Source: Strigamia acuminata (Eukaryota > Arthropoda > Chilopoda > Geophilomorpha > Linotaeniidae). Taken from it: a stretch of 60,000 nt of DNA. Below, piece by piece: positions 35,517 to 45,807 of the stretch (within the stretch, counting starts at the first letter, position 1; every line of letters begins with the position of its first letter). The notes under the pieces are model-generated. The model was not told the origin of the DNA. It ran no database searches and was given only the letters and a program-made list of their open reading frames with translations. A program made the translations under genes and the position numbers. Location of the stretch: contig OX442321.1 of NCBI GenBank assembly GCA_949358305.1, positions 7,467,605 through 7,527,604 of the forward strand, in the 5' to 3' direction.

Positions 35517-38500
35517 TCAACTAGATTTTAAGACGCCTTGCAGGTCGTCAGGCAATGTATAAATAATAGATTCTAAACTGCTTTGTAGTTTGTTTAAAGT
35601 AGATTCGGTCACGGGCAGATTCTCATTAGAAGCAATTTCCTGTATGTCAGAAAAGCATTTCAGTTAGGCAGGAATCTCAGAATATTAACGGGGGTAATAC
35701 GTACTAATTTATCCTTGATTTTTAACACCAGATCTACTACTTCCACTTCTTGCTTGTCTTTAATCCACAACTGTAAATCCTGCAAAGATAAATCCATGCA
35801 TTTAATTAATACACATCAAATTTTGGGATATAAAAGTGGCAAGAAGAGGGTTTTGCATAGAAAAAAACTCGTTTTTCGATCTAAAATTTTGGATTTTTGA
35901 TCTAAAAACTCAATTTTTGATCTAAAAACTCAATTTTTGATCTAAAAACTCAATTTTTGATCTAAAAACTCAATTTTTGATCTAAAAACTCAATTTTTGA
36001 TCTAAAAACTCAATTTTTGATCTAAAAACTCAATTTTTGATCTAAAAACTCAATTTTTGATCTAAAAACTCAATTTTTGATCTAAAAACTCAATTTTTGA
36101 TCTAAAAACTCAATTTTTGATCTAAAAACTCAATTTTTGATCTAAATACTCGATTTTTGATCTAAATACTCGATTTTTGATCTAAAAACTCGATTTTTGA
36201 TCTAAAAACTCGATTTTTGATCTAAAAACTCGATTTTTGATCTAAAAATTCCAAAAAATTTAATTTTTGCATCTAAAAATTACTAAAAATTCGATTTTTG
36301 CATCTAAATTTTACTAAAAATTCGATTTTTGCATCTAAAAATTACTAAAAATTCGATTTTTGCATCTAAAAATTCCTAAAATTTCTTACAATTTCGATTT
36401 ATGCTCTAAAAATTGCATTGTACACCAAAAACTCAATCATTTTTCCTCCAAGTAATTTTTTTGGACTCAAGAACCCTCATCTTGCTTCTCTCAAACAAAT
36501 TTACCGCATCGCTTAATGCTTCCAAATGCAAAGCTTGTAACTTTTTGGTGACGTCTCTATACCGCATGTTATACCAACAGCTAAATGTCGCTGAACGAAA
36601 AAACTTCCTACAAATAAAAAAAAAAACAGCAATTAAAAATTACACAACCTAAATTAACCGCCAACCATCAAATCCATTACCTATAAAGTCCAACCCAATC
36701 ACCCTTAACACCTGTCGTGAGTTGCGGCCCAGAAACATCCAAACTCTTAACAAAATCATCAGGATTGAACGGCCGAAGATTTGGCGCCGCCTGCAGCCCG
36801 CAAAACGCATTAAACAAAACTTAATTTCCACCGATCGCACAACTAATACCTTATGCGGCGAAATATTTCGTTGTAAAGGCATCAAACTGGCCATATACCG
36901 CTCCAGCGGAATAATAAAACTTTGAGTAATTTCCACCAGATGACGTTTGAGCAGTGCATTTTGAACCTCAGCGGGCCTCTCCGTTTGCATTCCTTTGATA
37001 AGTTTTCGCAAAATAATCTTGTCCTTTTGTAAAAACGGTTTATACCTTGTATATACACCTAAAAACACGCGATTAGCGCCCAAAATCAACCAAAAACAAC
37101 AACAATTTCATCTTTTTTATTTATTTACCTGGTTTAGAATCGATTGTTTTTAAATTTCCCGCCTTTTTAATTTTATTTTTATGCGAGCCTGGTGAACCTA
37201 ACACGACAACCATCGGTTAATATTCAACCAAAATTGATAATTTAATTTTAATTTTCCTACTTCCATTCGCGCAATCACCGATGCGCATCACGTGCGGCCA
37301 ATGTTGCAGCGTTTTAGCAAAAAATGGATTCGTAACTCCTAAAATCACAGGCGGCCTGTGAGAAATAATGACATTTTTAATTACGAAATTAAATTTAATC
37401 GAAAACACGTACGGCGCTTGAGTTTTAGTTGTGTATTCCTTAAACTCACTATCGTGGATGGTGAAAAACGGTCTGAAGTCGCCGCAGTATTTCAACGGCC
37501 AGATCATACTGAAAAATGATTTTAATTTCACTTTTTAATCCATTATTTCTGCGTTTTTAACAAACAATTACCTCGTTAACGCTTGTACCATTTCGGAACA
37601 CACGGTAGGCGACGATGCCATCACAACAATGGGCTAAAAAAGAAATTAAATAAATATTTGCGCAAATTTTACATATTTTCTTATTAAATTCGTTTCATTT
37701 ACTTCAGCGGTTATAACCAATTCCCATAACAACTGAATGTGAGATAAAACGGGACAGAAACATCTGCAGAAAGTGTTAATAGTTAATTTAACGCGACAAA
37801 TTGCAATTATTTTAGAAAATAAAAATTATACTTGAACATGTTCACGTCACTGATCGATGGTAATATACACGGTGCTGGCAGATATGACTTTAAAATATAA
37901 AAAAAGTTAGTTTTATTTACGTAAATTTAATTGTTGCGTACTTTGTTTATGATATCTTTGTCATCGTTAAATGCAAGTGATAACTTTTCGGACCTATTTG
38001 GGATTTGAACCTAAATTGAAACGCATTAAATCGATTTTCAATCGTCAAAAGCATTAAATTGCGTAATACCTGTAGCACATTTCCCAAAATAGGTAGATTC
38101 AAAATCGAACCAGGCACGGGTGCTGGCCATTGGTCAATATCATGACATGCTATTATCGGAATTTATATTTATATTTTCATTTAAAATTCGAAATGACAAC
38201 GAAATTACCAGCTTCGATGCTCGGATCACCGTTTTTGAAGTATTCGGGCGCCACAATTTTGACTACGTATGAAAATAGTTGAACGAAGGGAAATCGTGTA
38301 ATGAGTACAAGTGACTTAAAAATAAATAAATTAAATTATAGAAATTTGTAAAAATATAAATCTTAATTTTTGCTACTTTTTGAAAATATCCACGACGTAA
38401 AGATTTATCTTTGACTTGACGAAAATAAACATAGCCATAAAAATAGGACGAATCAATCTAAAATAAAAATAAAATTAAAAACTTACAAAATAATTTCATT

Positions 38501-39184
38501 TTTATTTTCCGTAAATGCTCCATTGACAGAAAATTCCCATTTTTAATTAAAATATATATTCGATCTCAAAAAGTCAATTTTTGCACATAAAAAGAGCATT
38601 TTACGGCTTAGAATGCATTTTTTGCACTTAAAAAATGCATTTTTGACTTTTCCAAAGAAATACTGCGCTAAATGAGAGCATTTACGGTATTATTGTTATT
38701 ATTTGACCTGTAAAACTGTCGGGCATTCTCTATTGTACAGAGCGTGCATGGGAATCACAGATCGACGACCCGGGCATTGACGTATTCGGAAATGAAATTG
38801 TGTGTCGCCCATGCAGCCTGAATTTGAATCGGGGAATGACAAATAGCAAATATTCATTTTCTAGAAAGGAAAAAAAAATTGTTGAATTTTTATTTTATAT
38901 GTGTATTTTACTTCATTTTTCTTTTTACTTCTTTTTCTGTGAGTTTCACATGGCCAGGATACAAAATCTATTTTAATAACAAAGAGAATTAGTCAATGAT
39001 TGCTATTCAACTTCATCTTTTTTACCTCCATGGCTTGGCCTAATTCCAAATCGAAGGTGACTACACAAATGCAATGAAGCCAATGGAAAAACCTGTCCCA
39101 TGGTAGAAGTGGCGGACTCGTAGGTTCTATATCGTTTAGTAAAACGTCCACATTTAACTCCGAGTCCGTCACTTCAGCCGCCAT
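35517..39184 (-). CDS. DENND6A: DENND6 (FAM116), DENN-domain Rab GEF
   Basis: Guanine-exchange factor, known in mammals for Rab14 in endocytic recycling. Exons: 39026-39184, 38929-38967, 38708-38860, 38377-38457, 38209-38314, 38070-38149, 37942-38010, 37832-37887, 37703-37763, 37572-37633, 37413-37508, 37261-37355, 37129-37197, 36850-37058, 36681-36790, 36505-36606, 35705-35779, 35517-35639. All junctions are GT-AG. Family signatures: [110 protein letters not shown]. Length is 581 aa if one missing base is allowed. Exon 16 is 102 nt where 103 are required: the T run after GAAG has 5 T where 6 are needed (36,596-36,602). Either an assembly indel or a real null allele. A vs B paralog is not separable by eye. 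Exon 2 is a 39-nt microexon. Confidence 0.93.
35889..36250. repeat. 20-bp near-perfect minisatellite in DENND6 intron 16
   Basis: About 17-18 copies of ttgatctaaaaactcaattt, mostly identical, with a c-to-g variant at the right end. It continues into longer, more diverged gcatctaaaaattac units to about 36,400. It fills the 725-bp intron between exons 35705-35779 and 36505-36606. Confidence 0.95.
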
Positions 39185-39269
39185 TTTGGGACTAAACTTT
39201 TAAATGTTACCGCGAGGTGGCATTTAACGCACCAAATCGGCGCGCCGAATTCGAACAGATGAAGTAAAC

Positions 39270-40130
39270 ACTCGAGTAAGCTGGCCCTGAGTTGCCACTA
39301 GAAAAATAAAATTTGAATTCAAAGTTTCAATTTTTTATTTTCAAAATTCAAAAATGTAAAATTTAAAATAAAAATAAAAAATTGAAAAACTAAAACTAAA
39401 ATTGTTTTGGTCGTTTTATGACATGCTATAAACAATACGAGACGCTAAACAATAATCTGGCACGTAATTTCGTCTCGACTCTCGATCAGCACAAGGCACA
39501 AGGCGAGGTGAACAGCAAGGTTCTGCTGTTCGACATGTTGTGTTCGTTTTTCACGGTTTTTCACGTTATTTAATTCGGGTTTGATTTCCAAACGGTTGGT
39601 TGGCTTCATAAACACTAGATTAACATTTCCGCGAATTTCTAAGCAAGTTTGAATTTGAATTTGAAAAATGATCTATTTATTTTCTTAGATATGTTCGATT
39701 GCTATTGTTTGCGCCATTTTAGGCCTACTGTAGGCCTAGTTCAAAATGTATTTTCTTCTGTATTTCTTCAGTTATGTGGCGGTTTAGTATTTATTTAGCA
39801 AGAATGTTATTTGTGCACCTTTTGGAGCTTTTTGCTACTTTTTGGTGGTTTTTCAAAGTTTGGTTTGAATTTTTCATTTGAAATTGAATTTGTCTTGTGG
39901 GTTTTCGTGATTGGTAATGGTATTTGCCATTTTTCATGACATCAAGTGTTGTAGTTTGGCATTTGATTTCTGTAAACCTGATTTTTACTTTCAAAGGATG
40001 GTCATAAACTTCAAAAATGACATTTTCAAGCAAAAGAAATGTATTTTCAGATGGAAAAAATGCATTTACAGATGGAGAAATGCATTTGCAGATGGCTTTT
40101 ACAGGTCTACTGACATTCCATTAAAATCTT
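39270..40130 (+). repeat. Dispersed repeat R1, copy 2
   Basis: Counterpart of 28,990-29,960. It starts about 90 bp upstream of the DENND6 start codon, on the promoter side. Confidence 0.8.
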
Positions 40131-40249
40131 GTTTGATTTTCTTATTTCCTATACAAATTTTAATTTTTCTATTTCTTGAGTAATAGTAGTACAAGGAGTA
40201 CAAAAATTGGGGTGTATAGCAACTTTCTTAAGTCTTTCTCAAATTTTTT

Positions 40250-40465
40250 TTTGCTCTATTGCTGAGTTTTCAAAGACATTTCGGCCTCTTTCTTCAACTT
40301 CTATCGCCAGTAGGTCTCTCGATGTCTTAAGCGTTTTTCTCTTACACCGTGAACTTACACCTTCCATTCACGAATTTCCTTTGTTTTTGATGACTCGTAG
40401 TTTTCAAGCAAACGTTCCAAATTGGATTCCAATTCTTTCAATTGTTTGTCAAAGGTTTCGTCCAT
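40250..40465 (-). pseudogene. Coiled-coil gene Y, copy B (fragment)
   Basis: MDETFDKQLKELESNLERLL and on to REWK; then a 50-60-bp GT-AG intron (donor at AAG/GTGTAAG, acceptor GCGATAG), then KKEAEMSLKTQQ and a stop. It lacks the VWYE insertion of copy A. Two copies keeping the same frame suggest a once-functional gene. The family is unidentified. Confidence 0.5.
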
Positions 40466-40918
40466 TATTATACTAAAAATTAACAAAAATTAACTAGACA
40501 TAATTGATGTATAAAAATGGCTAACTAACTTTGAACTTGTCTGCTTGAAAACGAGCATTCAAATTCACAACATATGCTCGCGCGTTTCCACTCTTTGGGA
40601 TGCTTTATAAAAGTGACTTATCTTCAACCTGACATCCTGTATTTTCCATTTAACCCCTCTTCTGGCCATTGCCACTATTCCTGATCCTAGTGGCTTCAAG
40701 AGTGCCAGACTGTTTGAAACATAAGCTTAGAAAACTATTGCAGTATTGCAGTATAGAGAAAGTAATGAAAAGCCTAGTCAAAGTCAGAGAGTAGACTGAA
40801 AGTCATAAACTTTATTGAGAATCTTTTTTCTTTCATCTTCAAGTCGTCTCCTTCTTTAGCTGCTTGTAGTGAATTATTATTTTGTAATTACTGTACACTT
40901 CTGTCAAACACCTGAATT

Positions 40919-41745
40919 CTAAATTTGATTAGTATGTGGGTAGTATGTTTCTTCCTTTTGCTTCTTGCAGTAACTTAATAACGGTATGCTATTTACTTGG
41001 AACCCAATTTTTTTTACTAGAATTATTAAAACTGCACCGAACAGACAATATTTTATGCAATTCTCAATAGACGAAACATTGAAATACCAAGCGGCGAAGC
41101 CAAAATACAATGTTAGCTGAATTGATTCAAACATAATTTCTTTTGTAAAATATATTTTAGAACATAAAACACCCTGGTAAACAGAATAGGTATAGAATGG
41201 CAACAGGACCATGCTTGTCGTGAGTTGTGGACTCGCGGCCCCCTCATTTAAACATAATTCAGCATTTTGCAATTTTTTTACAAAGTTTTCCTATAACAGT
41301 ATATCGCTTGCTTCACACGATTCTCTAATTTTTTAGGAAATCGGCTAACTCCATTGAGAAAACTTTGTACTCTCTCCTCGAGGTGTTCGCCAGAGATTGC
41401 TGATTGAAACTAAACAATTTTTTATAATTTTAAATATGTTAAATTTAAAAAATTATTGTTAAATTACGTTGTAGAAACTAAAAATCCGGTAAGCGGCAAT
41501 TCTGTCGTCCAGATTTTGGTGGCGCAAATCTTAACCGTACTCGATCAACAAACAATCCACTGAATCCTCAAAAACTGCTTTGGACTTTTCTTCTTGCTGT
41601 TCTTGTGGCTGTTGAGTTTCATTTTCTGAATTTTGGAAACAATTGCAAAATAATTGGCCGACAAATTGGCCGACGCATTCTCCAGCTAATTCGGAAACTA
41701 CGGTTACAGTCATGTCTTTAATAGGAAATTGTTCATTTTTCCGGG
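40919..41745 (-). pseudogene. Gene X, broken unidentified protein with hydrophobic C-terminus
   Basis: Family not recognised. Exon a (41,468-41,745) reads ...SELAGECVGQFVGQLFCNCF..., then an in-frame TAA (41,531-41,533), then continues DLRHQNLDDRIAAYRIFSFY. A 58-bp GT-AG intron leads to exon b (from 41,409), FQSAISGEHLEERVQSFLNG... A 1-nt shift near 41,295 is needed to join ENFVKKLQNAELCLNEG and the last 80 codons, which have one or two membrane-like segments (LTLYFGFAAWYF; CLFGAVLIILV) and end YYPHTNQI. One stop and one frameshift make a pseudogene likely. Confidence 0.5.
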
Positions 41746-41889
41746 CTGAAATATATAAAACAAACAAAAATAATTAAATATGCCTGCGGTACAGTACCGT
41801 GCCCAACACTGGTTGTGGCCCAGAAACATCCAAACTCTAGGTTAATGAAATATCCAATTATAATTATTCACATAAATTTAAATTCATAA

Positions 41890-42010
41890 ACGTAGTCATA
41901 TAAAAATTCCTAAAAATTGCTAAAAATTTAAATTTTGCTCTAAAAATTGCTAAAAATTTAAATTTTGCTCTAAAAATTGCTAAAAATTTAAATTTTGCTC
42001 TAAAAATTCC
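41890..42010. repeat. Short tandem repeat, 34-bp unit
   Basis: About three to four copies of ttttgctctaaaaattgc plus taaaaatttaaa. It resembles the degenerate end of the DENND6 intron-16 array. Confidence 0.75.
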
Positions 42011-42029
42011 TAAAAATTTGCAGAAATGT

Positions 42030-42370
42030 TAATCCCGTGTTTATGAAGCCAACCAACCTTTTGGAAATCAAACCCAATGAAAAATCGTGAAAAACGAACA
42101 CAGCATGTCGAACAGCAAAATCTTGATGTTCACCTCGCCTTGCCAGATTATTGTTTAGCGTCTCATAATGTTTATAGCATGTCACAAAATGACCAATACA
42201 ATTTTATTTTTAGTTTTTCAATTTTTCGTTTTTATTTCAAGTTTTCCAATTTGAATTTTGAAAATAAAAAATTGAAACTTCGAATTCAAATTTCCTTTTT
42301 CTGGGGGTGGCTCAGGGCCACCAATCTATGAATTAAATTTTCAATTTGTAGGTGGTCACCATACTCGAGT
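42030..42370 (-). repeat. Dispersed repeat R1, copy 3 (inverted, partial)
   Basis: The reverse complement matches the first part of R1 copies 1 and 2 (ctcagggccaccaatctatg; tattgtttagcgtctcataa). Confidence 0.8.
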
Positions 42371-42382
42371 CATCACAACATA

Positions 42383-43000
42383 CAGGGTGGTCAGAAAGTC
42401 TGGTTCTCAGTAAATAATTCCCAAACTGTTTTAGATGTTTATTCAGCAAAATTATTGTCAGGGTAGTAAGTCGGGGGAAATCCAATTATGACCTAAAACT
42501 ATCATGTTGGAATGTATTTCCAAAATAAATTATTTTTTTTTCTTTTGTGTTTCCTCTCTTCCACTTACAAGTATGACCAAATAAAGTGTCCTAATTGAGG
42601 ATTAGCTTGGTTGCCTCAATAGTTTTAGGTTACAAAGCTGAGTTACAATGCTGAGTAGACTAATGTTTCAGACCTTTTTTCTCAAAACTTTTCAGTAAGA
42701 AATAATTTTGGCAGTAGTACTTAGAATGTCAGCAAAATAAAGAACTTTTCTTGGAATGTTTTGACTTTTTCACGATTTTTTTTTGTAATTTTATCTGTTA
42801 TTGTGTCGGAGTAAATTCGATGAGCAGTTTTCTGCTAAAAAGAAGGTTCTTTTTCTTTTTTCAATTGAGAATTTTGCTCTAAAAGTTAGTTGGAATGCCC
42901 TCACTTACAAGTTAGTTTACTAATACTACATTCGTTTCAATCATCTCACTCAAATGGTCTTTTCGTTATTTGACTGGCTACGTTCATTTGGGACACCCTG
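42383..43000. mobile_element. Possible Tc1/mariner-like non-autonomous element
   Basis: Ends cagggtggtcagaaag (left) and the complement of cagggtgtcccaaatg (right) share the CAGGGTG terminus and are each flanked by TA. Only the outer 7-8 bp match well, so this is tentative. Confidence 0.4.
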
Positions 43001-44084
43001 TATACAAATGTAAGCTTAATGCATAACTACACTTAAAATTGAAGTGAAATAGAGTTCTGTAAAATTCTATTTTACTTTGTAGTTTTACCAATTTTAGTTT
43101 TATACAAAGGAAATGATGGTCATTTTTGTTTTAAAATTGAACTAAAACACAAAATGTTTTAATTTTTGAATGCAGCTACTGTTCTTAATGATTGTGCAAT
43201 GAATTTTAGTGTTATCAGCTTTGACTTTGATTTTTTTTTGTGTGTGTGGTATCAATTTTAACTTGATTTTTTTTGGTGGTAGCAATTTTAACTTGATAAT
43301 TTTTAGTGTTATCAAAATTGGGTTTGATTTTTCAGTGTTAAGTTACTAATTTTGGTGTTATCGATTTTAACTTTGCTTTTGAAATGTCATCAGTTTGCTG
43401 ACTTGTTTTTCTTTTGAGCATTTTGGCAAATACTTTGAGTTCAGTACAGGTGTATTATTTGTGACTTGAGGGTGCATTGTGAATGAGTGAGTGTGGAAAC
43501 TCACAGCTAAGGGGGGAGGATTTTGTGGCATTGCTGCAACGGACACAATGCACGATGACGGGAGTTGCCAATTGCAACCACTCTTGGACACTGGCCATAT
43601 CCACCAGAGGGCGAGCGGACAGATTGGCAGAGTCCAGAATGATTGGTCAGGATCGATCTGGCCCAATAAGGAGGGCCCTTTTCTAAACAGGAAGTGCACT
43701 CCTGATATAAAAAACCAGAATCTCCAGCCAAACACAGCTCCAGCCACTCTTGTAACCAGCCCTTTGAAGGAACCAGATACACCAAGGCCAGTCCATAGAC
43801 CAGCCACGCGGTCCGAACATTAAGAGAAACGCCATTTCCGACTTCTTGTGCGAAGGCCACCAAAGTCGTCGCCGAGAACATTATCGAATGGCCAGTTGTG
43901 AATGATTCGAACGATTGTAAGTACTGAACAATTTGATTGCCAAATGCCAGTTTTATCTTACTATTAATAAATTCTGTATATATTGTAAATCATGCTTATT
44001 CATTTTCCACCCAACAAAGTCATTAGGACGGGTTATTCTACACAAGCATGGATTGATACACCTAACTTTGTCAGTTGCATTTTA
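43001..44084. other. Promoter-like or solo-LTR-like segment
   Basis: 43,490-44,020 is less AT-rich. It has, in order, a CTCF-like motif (43,601-43,615), a TATA-like gatataaaa (43,702-43,710) and AATAAA near 43,968. This order resembles an LTR (U3-R-U5) or a small promoter-terminator unit. Open frames on both strands have no recognised domain, and I could not fix LTR ends or a TSD. Confidence 0.3.
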
Positions 44085-44559
44085 TTAGAGAGTTTGAGGG
44101 ATGCATTTTTTCCTTATTTAGCTCCATGATACACTATTTAAATAGTGTATCGTGGAGCAAACAACCTTTAGTGTATCGTTTTGAACACTAAAATAAAATA
44201 TAGCGCAGCCATTCCGGTAGTTTTCCACTATTTACGTCACTGATTAAAAATGTGGATTATCAATGATCTTTTTCGGAGCACATGTTACGGTTTATCTAAT
44301 TGTTTCTGCTTTGAATTCATTTAAATTCACAACAATCAAGTTGCAGCATTGTATTAAAACATTTAAACACAAGAATTATCTCTCTTTATGCTAGTTTCGG
44401 TAATCACGTGGCATGTATAAGGTTAAGTCTAATTTTGTAACTATTATATAACATAAAACTTCAACTGCAACCCAAATTTTAACACTTTTAGCTTACACTA
44501 AATATAGTGTAAAAAATGTCATAATTGTAAGGGAAAAGTACCTGCCGCAAACTCTCTAA
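44085..44559. mobile_element. 475-bp MITE with internal palindrome
   Basis: Terminal repeats ttagagagtttgagg and the complement of ttagagagtttgcgg are flanked by TA on both sides. A near-perfect 38-bp palindrome (44,121-44,158, centre actatttaaatagt) lies just inside the left end. Non-coding; a TA-target (Tc1/mariner-like) origin is inferred. Confidence 0.7.
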
Positions 44560-45700
44560 TATTGAAATAAACTTAAACTAGTTTAATTTAGCTCTTAAAA
44601 ACGTTAAACATTTCTTAAAAACACCTTTGAATCATGCATGACTAATCACTACTATCAATTAATTTACTTCTGCCTTAAAGATTGAATTCACCAATTACTG
44701 TATCTCCTTCCTTTTGTTTATTTATCTTTCCGAAAAAAAACATCTAAGTGTTTTAAAACAACGTACATAGTGGTTCTAAAACACTTTTCAGAAATTAATG
44801 AAGCTATTTTTATTTTTATTGTATTGCCACTTGCTAAACTGATGAATATCTCGGTGAATGAAACGAGAGTTGTAAACAACATGGATTGCCATGTTGTAAT
44901 GTTACAATAGGACTACATATCTTTAAAATCTTGGACAATCCCGGTGATTAAAATTCCAAAAAGAGAACCAAAGATAGGATTCACCATTTCACCATTCACT
45001 TTTCGCTATTTTAGATTTCTTGAAAATTAAAGTCAAATTTCCAATTCTGGTTTTGTATCAAGTGAAACTCGACCGTAAAAATCCATAAAAATCCCGGACA
45101 CAGCCCAAAATCCCCCACATTCCCGGACGTTCTCCCACACATTAACAACTCGCACAAGTCCGAAAAACTTCGAAAATGTTAACCCTAACCCAGAAATGTT
45201 GTATTCCAAGTGTTGTGATTTTCTGAGAATTTAGGCCGTGCAAGCTGCAACCTGTGGGACGACGTTTTAAGAACTCAACCCTACATTTACACGGAAAACT
45301 GGGAAAAACCACGGAAATCCCCATTGGAGGCGGGTGGCAGATGTTCTTACCACAGAAATAACTGGAAATCCCAGTTATAGTACTGACTATAGAGCCAATG
45401 CCACTTCACTTCTGTATTCTGACGGGAACAAGTGATCAGCACGGTGAGCCGTTCTTATCCTTCCTCTTTCAATACTCCAAATCTCTCAACAAACTGAAGA
45501 TTCTACAAAAACAAATTCAAACCCGAAACATTTTTTTTGACAAATCCATTCTGGCTTAACATCTGTGTTCTTCCCATTGTTAAAACATCTGCGACCATTT
45601 CATCCGAATTCTGGTGAACCAACGCGAAAACATTTTCTCGCGATTAGTTTTACACAAAAGTTTAATTCATCGTTGTTAAGGAAATAATTACTGGGGCCAA
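44560..45700. other. P450 upstream intergenic DNA
   Basis: AT-rich, with no exon or repeat recognised. Confidence 0.5.
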
Positions 45701-45807
45701 GCGAAGCTAAACAAAAGAACACTTGGCCATATTGTTCTGTTCTATCTTATATATACAAATTGAAATTAGACAATTCTACAGTTGCTGAAGCTTATTAGTG
45801 TAACAAC
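45701..45807 (+). promoter_or_regulatory. P450 core promoter with TATA box
   Basis: tatatata at 45,748-45,755 lies about 55 bp upstream of the ATG, leaving room for initiation near 45,780. Position and sequence fit a TATA promoter; no data confirm it. Confidence 0.55.
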
